64,000 nt of DNA from assembly GCA_948146395.1 (NCBI GenBank), contig OX411551.1, positions 46,952,854 through 47,016,853 of the forward strand, given 5' to 3'. Numbering within the stretch: position 1 is the first letter of the stretch; each line of letters starts with the position of its first letter. The translations under genes were made by a program, and so were the position numbers. The notes below the pieces were generated by a model. The model was not told the origin of the DNA and did no database searches. It saw only the letters and a list, made by a program, of their open reading frames with translations. Positions 44,673 through 55,809 of the stretch are shown piece after piece. This DNA is from Fragum whitleyi. Lineage: Eukaryota; Mollusca; Bivalvia; Cardiida; Cardiidae.

Positions 44673-44873
44673 ACTGTAAAAGATACAAATCTAGAGAGAG
44701 CGCCGGTTGTCTCCGCGCTAGTTTTTCATGCACTGTTTACGACTAACAAAATGTACAATTTATCCGCCTTACATACATCCGAGGTCTGTTGCAGTGTACC
44801 GATATGGCCGAGTGATGATGAAATGCCCCCCTCCTCATCGTCCCCGGATCAGGCACATGACATAGATCTATAA
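44634..44873 (+). CDS. Possible terminal exon of an unrecognised gene
   Basis: The frame ends with SALHTSEVCCSVPIWPSDDE and a Ser/Pro- and acid-rich tail before TAA 44871-44873. Its base composition (CpG and GC well above the surroundings) is coding-like from about 44695 on, while the upstream part of the frame is one arm of the 44599-44672 hairpin and cannot be a real start. A plausible acceptor is AAATCTAG at 44692. TATATAAATAGC stands at 44572. I recognise no domain. It may equally be an orphan open frame. Confidence 0.2.
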   Translation: MPFSKSKIFQPLFTVKDTNLERAPVVSALVFHALFTTNKMYNLSALHTSEVCCSVPIWPSDDEMPPSSSSPDQAHDIDL

Positions 44874-46721
44874 TATAATACATCAATCACGAATACGTCA
44901 TGACCACGTTTATAGTCGCAAATGATAAAGATCTTACCATGACATTTATAATGTTGACAAGTTGAAGTGTTAAGTAGTTAATAGGCATAATCAACACTGA
45001 TTGTCAAACGTGTTAGCATACACCTGTGTAAATGGATATATAGCTAACACGTAATCTAGGTATATGTATTTTGTGATTTTGTGTATTCTGTATTTGATGA
45101 ATAGAATCGTGCGTTTGCACGCCGTGTGATATATTTATTTTTTAAATATTTTGTAGAAATCTATTTTTAAATGACCTGTATAAAAATAACGACTTAGGAT
45201 TTTATCTACAATCCGGTTTGTGTCAAACATAGCTTAACGATAGTTTTAACTTGCTGTAAATAGTTGAATGTTGCATATCGACCAAAACGTTTCGTCTGCT
45301 TTGTTAATTCCTTAATCATTTTAGAACATACAGGTATAGCTAGAGAACATCAATTATTCAATGTACACATTCATTAAAGCAAAGTTTCGTGGTGTATATC
45401 CCGCATTTATCACCGACTTTCAAGATTGCCTTTTTTTTTTCTTTTTTTTTTCTTGTTTTGTATGTCTGTTTTTCTACAGAGTAAACTTACACATGTATAG
45501 TTCCGCAAGAAAGAGTGAGGTCCGAGAAACCGTTATCTCCTATCATTTTCAATGTAAAATTGATCTTTGATCACTCACTTGAAATTGCAGGTCTATACAT
45601 CGATGTATTCACTCCCAATTTATATATGTAACGATATCGGTTTATTCAATAAATTTGCTGATTCAACCGGACTCTTTCGAGTGAAATCGAAGCTGTAAAT
45701 AGCATTCCCTGCATATGCAAGCAGCAACATTAAGCTGTCCCTAAAGCTAGTGGTCCCGTAAAAGTTCCGTTACATTTCAGTACTCATGTCGCGATCATTC
45801 AAGGCAATGTTGATCGAGGGTTCCGAATTTAAACATTGGGAAACCTTGCTTATTACTGTCAAAGTTCTGAAACGCTGCAAAACTATTACGGGTCAACTAT
45901 ATTAAGTAAAACGCTAGAAACTTGTAAATCTATGTGTAGAACTACATGCTCGGTTCGTTCTCAGGATAAAATAAAAAGTAATTTATACATTTTTTTTCTA
46001 AGGCCTTTTACATTTTCAAGGCTTTAATAGATATTTCACTACAAGGCCGGTTTCTGATTTCCACGGTTAAATATACAAATATGTTCTGTCCTTATTTTCT
46101 TCATTGTAGAATGAATTGATTTAAGATGTTTGAGATGTACAGATTAAAGGAACAAATGCCAATTATTATTTTTTCATTTTATTTTTATTGAAATCCTATA
46201 TTGTAGGTAATCATTTGATTCGTCTCATTGAGACGATTCAAATGATGACCAACAAGATAAGATTGGTAAAAGTTTTATTGAAATGATTCAATTCGAAATT
46301 CAACATGCCCCATCTAATTTATCTGTAGCTCTGATTTGTATTGTTAGTGTAAGAGGGTGAGACCACCTTAAGGGTTGCAAAGAAAAAAGTTTGAGCAAGG
46401 AGCGATTTCGGTCTTTATGAAGTTCAATACTTTGACTAAAACTGATAAAATCTTATTTCAAATATTTTTTCTTTGGTATTTATGTCACCCTGCATGCAAC
46501 AGGACCAATATTGTAATGTGCCGACCTTACTACAGACTGTCCAGACCTTGCATACTGATAAGGGTCCACACTGTGTGGACTCCGATCTCATGAATAATCA
46601 CTCTGTATGATATTTTGAAATAATTCAATACCAGTTTTATTCATCCTGATTCGTACATTCTGATTGGCTTAGAAAATTGTTTCATTCCACAATGAAAAAC
46701 ATTTTGAGTAGGCAACGACTT

Positions 46722-46973
46722 TCAAGCTTCCGCGTCCCGGGTTCGATCCCCGACGGCGGCACTCATTCTTTCCGACTATTTGTCTCTCACCAATGGGTTG
46801 ATAATCGTAGACCTATGTGAGATAGCAGCTGGAGGCTAGGAAAGAATGTGATGGTTGTCCTGGTGAGAGAAATACAAGGGATCCATTGTTAGGTGCTCCA
46901 GCCGCCGCGATATAACTGAAATAATGTTGAAAGCGGCGTTAAACTCCATTCAATCAATCAATCAAGCTTCCGC
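46722..46973 (+). mobile_element. SINE family 1, 5'-truncated, with 12-bp target duplication
   Basis: TCAAGCTTCCGC occurs at 46722-46733 and again at 46962-46973, exactly bracketing a SINE that begins at its B box (GGGTTCGATCCCCGACGGCG) and ends in CAATCAATCAA. The 5' truncation plus direct repeats is the signature of LINE-driven target-primed insertion. The sharp duplication suggests a fairly recent event. Confidence 0.9.
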
Positions 46974-47424
46974 ACAAAGAAGTCCTATTAGATTTATATT
47001 GGAAAATCTTAACAGTTTTCTTTTATATAATTAAATCATAAAATATGAACAGAGTATTTATTTATTTCATGGAGAAATTCAACTGAAAACTTAATAACAA
47101 TCATGTATGAATCCGCTTCGCCGATTACATACAGTGTAATAAGTGTTATGTTTCATTTCTACATGAAAGTTACAATTCATGTCTTCATTCCTCAATTGGT
47201 GTTGAACTCTACTAGAACCAATCGCTTTTTCATTTATTTTATTTATCTACTTTGTCTTATTTTTTCTTAAGACATTTTCCGAGTTCCAGGGAGGTTTTTT
47301 TTTGCGACGCGGGTCACAATTGTTCTTATGATTTCAACTTATGAGAAATAATGAAGTTACTTTTTTTTAATTGATTATTGAAATATAAAAGGAAAATACT
47401 TCTGTAAGGATCTTATTCAAAGCA

Positions 47425-47832
47425 CTACAGTTAGTTACATCGTGAAATTGACATTCACCTATCAAAACCATTCTAAATCGCACACTCAGCGCTCTATTCA
47501 TTCATTCCAAACAATCACTCAAACCGCCCAAAGACGCTCAAACCCATTGAAAAATCAACAACGTCATACAAAAAAAATTGGATAGAGATTTTCATATAAT
47601 TCAAATTGTAAGCTTCTAATAGGTTCTTGAAGAAGTAGGAAGCTATGGAACTCTTGTGCATATTTTGTTAAATCAATATCGCTAATTTTGTTCATCATTA
47701 CCAAAATTTGCGATACTGGATTACCTCCCATTAAAATCCACTGAAAACTCTCTCAGCACGCTCAATCAATTTCATTCGTAAATCATTCCAAAATCATTCA
47801 CCCTGTCAACTTCACGAGGATGTTAACTGTAT
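47425..47832 (+). repeat. TIR element family D, full copy
   Basis: The left end CAGTTAGTTACATCGTGAAA TTGAC and right end GTCAACTTCACGAGGATGTT AACTGTA are inverted repeats. The internal marks GCGCTCTATTCATTC, TTCATCATTACC and TTACCTCCCATTAAAATCC are all present. Confidence 0.8.
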
Positions 47833-49164
47833 TTCGATTTAGTGTTTTCATGTTGTGAATAAAAGCTTCACACTAGTGTGGTCTTAAGTGACCATCTATA
47901 AAATATGCAATTGCAGTAGGGTGACCTTGAAAAGAGTTCTTCATTTTCACTGTATTAGTTTCTTTCCTTTCTTTTAGATATTTGTTTGAATAACATACTT
48001 GATCTATTATTGCAAAGATAATGAATCACATTATGCCAAGTGAATGATATTTTGTTTTAAACAATATATGGATTGTTTAGGTTTAATGAATGAAATTGCC
48101 TCAAGGCATTGAAAAGATGACATTAATATTGCATGAAGGTATATTCAAACATTTTAGTGACTACAGTGCTGTATTATTCCTTTAAACGTCGTGTATTATA
48201 TTGATTATGTTTAAGTTTTTATGTTTCGAGACAATTTGACTAAAATCGATTTTATCGGAATGCCTAAGAAAAATGAACAGTCTGAAGTTCAAATCGGGAC
48301 AAACTCACAAACCACTCACTCAAAAATTTCAAAATAACCCCAAAACTTTCAAAAACATTTCGAAATATTGTAGTTGAAAAAAAAATCGACAATTTATTCA
48401 ATCAAACCTTTCAAAGATATCATTTTTGTTGCAACTTTAAAAGTGTTTGACTGGTCCATCAAGCAGTTGGGGGTACGGAAGGATTGTTTAGTAGTGGTAT
48501 TGGCAGATATACTGAGTATTGGAGAATCGGTTAGTATTTCAAAATAAGAATTATAACCTAGATCATATAATTGTCATTTCTTTCCTTTTATACCCAAATG
48601 GATCAAACAATCACTCTCTAAACTACACCCGGCATAATTCCGAAAATTATCAAAACCTTGTGATAACAGGAAATTGGTTGACGCTCGACGATATGTGTTG
48701 AGAAATGTTTATCTGAAGCAAGATGCGAACTTGGGTCAGGTCATTTTCCTTTTATCGTAATTTTACATGTAAAATTTCTCTTTTCTCAACAATGGACGAA
48801 TCACTCTAGTATGCCAACAGAAACGTCCACCATCAGTACTTTCAGTGCTTTGATTTGTGTATGTATTGCATGGGAAAACCCAGTTGTCGCCCATATATCT
48901 GCAGCTGCAATGTTTCATTTAGTAAAGCCATAAAAGTTTTTATAGCAGTAATTGTCATTAGGTCGATAAATCGATACATTATACCCTGCTATCAGGATTT
49001 AAGATCGTTTTGAAATGTGAACGTGCTTTGTACGCTTGGGAACATGCAAAGTTGAATACCATTAGAGAAACAGCCTTGTAAATATTTAGATTTAAGCACA
49101 GGACAAGCGAATGTACATAATATATGTATTAAGATCAACGCGAAATTGGTAAGTTTGGATGATT

Positions 49165-49960
49165 TCGGAATGATATTAAATGATTATGTGGAACGAGTTT
49201 TGAATGAAATGTAAGGACGATTACTTCTTTAATGCTTTTCGGTGGCTTATCGAGAAATAACGGTAGATTATCACTTGATAATCCCACTGCAAAAGCAGTG
49301 AAATTATCAAAAGCTTATACCCTGCTTTTGTGCATTTCATCCTATCTGACGTCATGTATGCGGGGCGAAATAAGTGACGTCACAATGAACGTTGCATAGC
49401 AATCACGTGCAAAATGACGCGTTTTACGGAAATGTGTCCTAGAAATTTCACATTTTGTCTCATTTTTGCATTAAAGAAATAGAATAATCGTTTGTTTTTC
49501 GTGTAAGATCGATTAATATTTCGTTTCGTGAACAACAAAAGCTATATTTTCACTCGTGGCTCTGCCACTCGTGAAAATATAGCGTTTGTTGTTCACTCAA
49601 TGAAATATAAATCGATCTTACACTGAAACAAACGATTATCCTCTATTTAATATCGCTAATTTCGCCAAAGTTGGACAAAATTAAGCTATATTTTATAGCT
49701 CCCTTTAAATAAATCTTTTTTTTTTAATTTTTGTGTCTTCACGAAACAATTAGACGCACAAGCCTTAAATAATCGTACAATAATTAGTTAAATCAATGAT
49801 ACTTTGTTCGTTTAGAACGAATTCAAATTTTGTCTGAATTGATTTTCGAGCGGTTTTGAGTGACTGCTTGGAATAAATAAACGGAGCGCGAAGTGTCAAT
49901 TTAGGATGGTTTTGATCGGGGTGAATGTCGATTCCGATGTTACTTACTGTAAAGACTAGC
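49165..49960 (-). repeat. TIR element family D, split by hairpin element A5
   Basis: GATTTCGGAATGATATTAAA...GAACGAGTTTTGAATG lies left of the A copy. TATCGCTAATTTCGCC and then GGTTTTGAGTGACTGCTTGG and TGATCGGGGTGAATGTCG lie right of it. The break falls just before the inner palindrome (TATCGCTAATTT). Confidence 0.7.
49225..49647 (-). repeat. Hairpin element family A, copy 5
   Basis: A full copy and the best-preserved hairpin: the arms meet at CACTCGTGGCTCTGCCACTC. One TGACGTCA is intact near 49376; the second site reads TGACGTCATG. Confidence 0.85.
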
Positions 49961-50114
49961 TAAACTGATGGGCTGTACAGGCTAACCTAGGTATAACATA
50001 TTGGACGAAAAACATATTTTTCAATTAAAATAAAAGAAAACTAACAACAAAAGCACTGCCATCCTTATTATTAAAGACTATGTGCCTCATCATGTCACCT
50101 TTAATTCACTGAGG

Positions 50115-50400
50115 CTGATTCGACTGAGTATTTGAAATGCCTGAATGGAGCGCTAAGTGTGTGATTTGAAATTGTGTGATACATGTAGGTGTGATTGCGA
50201 ATTCCACGATATTATTACTTGTACAGTTAACAACATCGTGAAATGGACAAGTTGAATGATTTTTGGAACGAAATTGACTGAGTGTGTAGAGCGAGTTTTG
50301 AGTGAATTTAATGGGATGTAATCCAATATTTATTTCCCTCCCCTTAATAAAATATGTATACAAGTTCTATAAATAGCTTCCTATTTCTTCACAAACCTAT
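50115..50400 (-). repeat. Two abutting family D fragments
   Basis: A right half ends ATTCCACGATATTATTACTT at about 50217. A left half starts immediately, CAGTTAACAACATCGTGAAA (50223), and continues through GAGCGAGTTTTGAGTG to about 50400. Confidence 0.7.
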
Positions 50401-51033
50401 CAGACTCTTATAAATGGAATTTTGTCAGTGAAATCTAAATATACACGTGCACATTGCATCACAGTAATTAAATGGGTTTTTGGTGGACGTTTACGTTCAC
50501 TAGTATTAATACCGCGTAAGAACAATCCTGTCAGATGTTAATAGGTTTTCAAAACAGTTGTGATCACTAAGATTCAATTAACTCTTTTTAAAGAATTGTA
50601 TCCGTCTGACAGCAATGCATTTTAAAATGGAGTGAAACAAGGATTCTACATAACTTGTTGAAACCTCAAAGACATCGTTTAAGTGCGAAAGCATATGCAA
50701 TTCTGAGATCGGCTGAACGTTTTGCTTGCGTAGAACTACTTTTCAGGCAGAATGGGTAATTTGCCCCTTGTTATATTAGAATTTTCCTTCAAATGGCGTG
50801 TACTTTATAACAGCGGCACTTCTGTTTGTATGGATTTTAAAACTTCCCACCCTTTATCGTGTTTTTCCTTTTTATTCACTTTCAGATAATGTAGTGCCAT
50901 GATGAAACATAAAGGAGGGAAATAGGATAGATAATAAATGCCATCCAATGTTACTCTACCGACAACCTTAGACCACATAAATGTGCTTCATGTACGATGA
51001 GAAAGCAATTCGCGTGATATGGGGTGTATCGTA

Positions 51034-51137
51034 ATGACAAGAAGGTATCTGGCGGCCATGTTTACACGTGTTAGTCGCCGTAGATTCCATATTCTGATTT
51101 TTGTTGGGGCTGCTCTAATTCTGTTGTTGTTTCAGAG
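51034..51137 (+). CDS. Candidate first exon: type II membrane anchor (may belong to the hexosaminidase gene)
   Basis: ATG 51034 opens 34 codons: MTRRYLAAMFTRVSRRRF followed by HILIFVGAALILLLFQR. A basic stretch before one hydrophobic segment is the layout of a type II anchor (Golgi or plasma membrane). It ends at the donor CAGAG|GTAATT, phase 2. The next recognised exon (55090) needs a phase-1 donor, so at least one further exon, which I could not find, would have to lie between. It could also be unrelated. The position upstream on the same strand and the lack of any other N-terminus for the enzyme are the reasons for linking them. Confidence 0.4.
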
Positions 51138-51274
51138 GTAATTATTTTTTTTACAGTTTATTTTTACAATTCTTACGCTCAGAGAAAAGTGTGGGGTCTT
51201 TTTTTTTTCGTGTGTGTGTGTGTTTGTTTGTTTGTTTTATTTTTTATTTTTTTTAAACCGATCGCTTCTTCATC

Positions 51275-51483
51275 TATGCTTGGTTTCAAGTTTTACACCG
51301 CTTTCAACATTTTTTCAGTTATGTCGCGGCGGCTTAACAATTGATTCCTGGTATTTCTCTCACCAGTACGGCCACCACATCCTAGCCTCCAGATACAATT
51401 TCACATAGGGCTACGATTATCAACCTATTGGTGAGGGACAAATAGTCGGAAAGAATGATTGCCGCCGTCGGGGATCGAACCCG
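51275..51483 (-). mobile_element. SINE family 1, 5'-truncated
   Basis: On the minus strand: GGGTTCGATCCCCGACGGCG, TTGATAATCG, TGGAGGCTAGGATG, then CCGCCGCGACATAACTGAAA and AAGCGGTGTAAAAC. The tRNA-like A box is missing. Confidence 0.85.
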
Positions 51484-51544
51484 ATTTACCACAGTGCACT
51501 GTATGATGTTCCGTGCTCGTCTGAAGTGTAATATGATTTCTCCT

Positions 51545-52080
51545 TTTCCTTGACATTGCGTCCAGTTAGGAGTATTATGAAAAACACTCCCCGAAATCAT
51601 TCATAAATGCTCCAAAATCACTAACGTACATAAGATCAACAACTAAATCCAAAAAGAAATTTAGCTAGAAATAAATTGAGATTTCATTGACGTAATTGAA
51701 ATTATTAGTGTCTGGTTGGTGCTTGAAGAAATAGAAAGCTATTTATAGAACTTTAATGCGAATTCTATTAAAAGAAGGTAATGGATATCGCTGATTTTTT
51801 TCATCTCGGACAAAATTGGCGATATCGGTTTACCTCCCTTTAATTTCACCCAAAACTCACTCATCGCACTCATTCTGTTTCATTCAATTATCATTCCAAA
51901 GTCATACCCCTTTTCAATTTAATGATGTTTTAAACTGTAAACATAACGTACAATAACGAGCATTGTGAAATTAAAAAAAGATGAATGATTTTAGAATTAT
52001 TTTGGAATGAAATTGAATGGGTGTTGTGAGCGAGCTTTGATTGATTTTTAAGGGAGGTAATACTTAATCGATAATTTCGT
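51545..52080. repeat. Family D copy (+) followed by the left part of another (-)
   Basis: 51545-51945 runs from CAGTTAGGAGTATTATG to TTCAATTTAATGATGTTTTA with internal GTGTCTGGTTGGTGCTTGAA. From about 51955, CATTGTGAAATT...GGAATGAAATTGAATG starts a minus copy whose other half appears at 53400-53650. Confidence 0.7.
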
Positions 52081-52084
52081 TTAA

Positions 52085-53398
52085 CAAAAGGACCCTGAGG
52101 GCCATAAATCGCTCACCTGATATTTCAAGTAAATTATCATTAAGACTCCGTTTCCTATGATATGGCATGAACCTTACCATTTTCAACAGAGTTCATTCTT
52201 GTGACCTGGCGAACATTTTGATCAAGTTTCATGAAGATTGGACTATATTTGTGGCATTTGGAGCTCTTACGAGAAAATTGTCATTAATGCCAATTTTCCC
52301 TTGATATGGCACGGATACTTCCCATTTTCAAATGAGTTCATCCTCATGACCTAACAAACATTCTGACAAAGTTTCATGATGATTGGACCATATTTGTGGC
52401 TTCTAGAGAGTAAACAAATAAATTGTTATTTAGGCCCTTTTTTCCGTGATATGGAACGGATCCTTCCCATTTTCAATAGACTTCATCCTCATGACCTAAC
52501 AAACATTCTGACCAAAATTCATGAAGATTGGACCATATTTGTGGCTTCTAGAGTGTAAACAAGAAATTTGTCATTAAGGCCCCTTTTTCCCGTGATATGG
52601 CACGGATCCTTTCCATTTGAGCAATTTTCATAAGGGACCACCCAAGGAATATTTCTGCCAAGTTTGGTTGATTTTGACCCATAAGTTTAGGAGGAGATGT
52701 CGTTTGAAGAAATTGTTGACAAAATTGTCATTTAGGCCCTTTTTTCCGTGATATGGCACGGATCCTTCCCATTTTCAATAGACTTCATCCTCATGACCTA
52801 ACAACATTCTGACCAAGTTCCATGAAGATTGGACCATATTTGTGGCTTCTGGAGTGTAAACAAGAAATTTGTCATTAAGGCCCCTTTTCCCGTGATATGG
52901 CACGGATCCTTTCCATTTGAGCAATTTTTATAAGGGACCACCCAAGGAATATTTCTGCCAAGTTTGGTTGATTTTGACCCTTAAGTTTAGGAGGAGATCC
53001 CGTTTGAAGAAATTGTTGACAAAATTGTCATTAAGGCCCCTTTTTCCGTGATATGGCAAGGATCCTTCCAATTTTCAATAGACTTCATCCTCATGACCTA
53101 ACAACATTCTGACCAAAATTCATGAAGATTGGACCATATTTGTGGCTTCTAGAGTGTAAACAAGAAATTTGCCATTAAGGCCCCTTTTCCCGTGATATGG
53201 CACGGATCCTTTCCATTTGAGCAATTTTCATAAGGGACCACCCAAGGAATATTTCTATTTTGACCCATAAGTTTAGGAGGAGATGTCGTTTAAAGAAACA
53301 GTTGACGCCGTGACGGACAGATGGACAGACGGACGCCGGACAACGATCGATCACAATAGCTCCCTTGAGCACTTCGTGCTCAGGTGAGCTAAAAAGGC
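52085..53398 (+). repeat. Pearl/Helitron-like repeat R with exact 300-bp internal tandem
   Basis: Start module AAGGACCCTGAGGGCC...TCGCTCACCTGATA; end module CGACGATC-like ACAACGATCGATCACAATAG then CTTGAGCACTTCGTGCTCAG. GGCACGGATCCTTTCCATTT occurs at about 52599, 52899 and 53199, exactly 300 bases apart, and units 1 and 2 are nearly identical. The whole splits a family D element. Confidence 0.8.
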
Positions 53399-53399
53399 A

Positions 53400-53650
53400 A
53401 CGTACTCTTCTTTTGTGTGTGTTTATGGACAAATCAGACGTTTGAAAATGAACACCAGCCAATAAAATCACGTAATCATTTGATCGATTTCATAGAACTT
53501 TGCTCATTTTGAATGGTTTCGAAGCGTTTTTCAACAATTTCAGAGCGTTTTTGATCAATTTGAACGAATATTTTCAATGAATGGTTGTAGGGCTGAGTGT
53601 GTGGTTTAAAATAGTTTTGATCGGAATGATTGTTAATGTCCCGATGGAAC
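53400..53650 (-). repeat. Family D, right half displaced by the R repeat
   Basis: GGACAAATCAGACGTTTGAA, GAGCGTTTTTGATCAATTTG, AATGAATGGTTGTAGGGCTG and TTTTGATCGGAATGATTGTT correspond to the second half of minus D copies. The first half is at 51955-52080. Confidence 0.65.
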
Positions 53651-55089
53651 TTTATATCTCAACGAAACTTTTTGTTGGGTTGCTTATTCGAAGAAACGTC
53701 AACGAAACGACTCCAGCTTGTATCCACAGCCAGATACGTCGTACATGTAAGTCAACGTATTGTAAACATACTTTCATTGCAGAACATTTGACCAAGGTCC
53801 GAAAACAGGGTCAACTTCCGAGTTTTCCATTTGGCTTTTTGGCGGTATGTTTTCGTTTTCTTGTTGCTTTTTATGAGTATCGTTAGCTCTACTGGTCGAA
53901 GGCCAGCGATCTCAGCCTTGTGGGTAGGATGACAAAACAGTGCAAATTGTTTGCCAATTTTACTCCGCTTATAACGTGCACTTGCTTACAAAGCGGGGTA
54001 AAATTGGAAAACAGTTTTGAACGTTTTGTCCTCATGAACACAGGGCTTGTGTTGAGAACGTGTTAGTCGTTCGACAGTCCGTAACACTTTCTTAAAAAGT
54101 CTTTTCCTCAGAAACTACTGGATTGAATTCAATCAAATTGCATAGTATTCCGTACGTTTTTCGAGTCAGCTTTCTTTAAGGCATCGAAATGATAGTGAAT
54201 TTTCAACAACATAACGGTATTTCCTCGATTGATATCTTAGAGAAATGCCCTGTATTTTAGGAGTTTTGTGACTTTTTCAAAGTAAGGTTTGTGCCTTTAT
54301 TGTCTGTTTAAATCGTTCTGTCGGTCCTTTTCAAACAATTCTATTACCAAAATCATTGAGATTGATTTGTCTCTGCATGAAAATAATGTTCCGTTCAAAT
54401 CTTTTTTGTAAACGTGTTGAAATAGAGAATCATGTAGAGAACGGTTAGAAAGTGGTTTCAGTTTAGTTAAATACAAAACAGTCTGCATCTATTAATTATT
54501 TGACAGAATTCAACCAAATTCCATAGGAATGTTCCATAGGACAAAATCTTTATGTTTCCTACAAAAGTCATAGTTAAGGCTTAAATATGGGCGATAAAGG
54601 CCGTCCTGGCGGAATAAGGTGGCCCAATAATGAGAAATAAATAAAATTCTTTTATATTTCTTCTTCGTTTGGTAATATGATACTGCGTCACTGAAAAGGG
54701 AACTTTGTACTATAAATGTCTCTTTTAAGAAGACCTTTCATATATGTTTATTTACACATTTTCATGAGATTTCCACATAATTGTTTTCATCGAGTGACCA
54801 TGCAAATGTATCTTTTTAGAGATATCTTTTTATGTACTGGAATAATGAACCTTTGTGTGAAATTCCTTGATAACACAAGTTTATGCTCGGATTTCAATAA
54901 TTACGTTGATTAATCTATCGCTGTCAAAATCCTTTAACCTTTTTTTTTTTGGAGATGGAATAATTCATTAATTCAAAAATATTGTTTATATATACATGTA
55001 TGTGTGTGTTATATGTGTTTGGTCTCCTTACAAGGAGACATTCGTAGTATTTATTAAACCAATCGGTTCTCTTCTTTTTATTTGTCTAG

Positions 55090-55809
55090 AACGGAAGTTG
55101 CCACAACCGTCACAGCTAGAAATAGACACAATTGCTGAAAATCTTATTATAAATTACACTGTGCTGGACAACTTTATAAGTCGACAGAAAATGGGCCATA
55201 AGGGGTACCATCTAGTCAAACTGTCATTGTATAATAAAGGAAGTGACGTCATACCTGCCAAACGATGGGAAATCTACGCAACGATATTTCATATTATAGA
55301 GCCTTATTCTTACCCTTACACACATGGATTTTATTTCAAAGATGGCGGATTAAAAGTGTTTCATGTTGCTGGATCTTTATATAGGTTTGAGCCAGTTGGC
55401 GGCCATTTTCAAGAGATTAAATCAGGAGAGAGTATACATTTTAATTTCAAATTATCGCATTTTCAAGTTGCAAGGACAGATTCTTTTCCAAGGTGGTATG
55501 TGTCCGCTTTTGATAAATTTCCGCGAGTGATTCAAAGCACTGTAGGGGAACATCTAGGATTTTTAGGACCGTTAGTTCGTGAAAATCAAGTCAAAAGACG
55601 TGTTGATGACCCTTTTCACCCCCTAAGTGCCTCTGAGCGATACTTCTTTTACAAGTCTATAGAGGGAAAATCGAGCTTAGAAAAAAAGAAAGTTCTTCCA
55701 ACACCATTACAATTCACCGTAGATAACAACATCTTGATAGAATGGCATCATAAAGCTTGGTTTTTATTAAAAACAAAAACCTTTACTGCTGAAATGAACT
55801 TCTTGAACA
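55090..55809 (+). CDS. Hexosaminidase exon: CHB_HEX-like N-terminal region
   Basis: 720 bases, entered with two bases of a split codon (TTTGTCTAG|AA) and left in phase 1 (AACA|GTAAGT). ENLIINYTVLDNF, KRWEIYATIFHIIEP and FKLSHFQVARTDSFPRWYVS follow the carbohydrate-binding domain of chitobiases. An open frame continues upstream to ATG 54996 through an apparent polypyrimidine tract, so a start at 54996 is a weaker alternative. Confidence 0.88.

Noticed and set aside
45836..46027. Cys-rich open frame (TLETCKSMCRTTC) resembling a small extracellular domain
   Set aside because: No start, no convincing splice sites, and the frame runs into low-complexity T-rich sequence; no family recognised.
53691..53747. 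Linking exon between the anchor exon and the hexosaminidase exon at 55090
   Set aside because: The phase into it fits, but it would leave a T before AA, making a TAA stop at the next junction.
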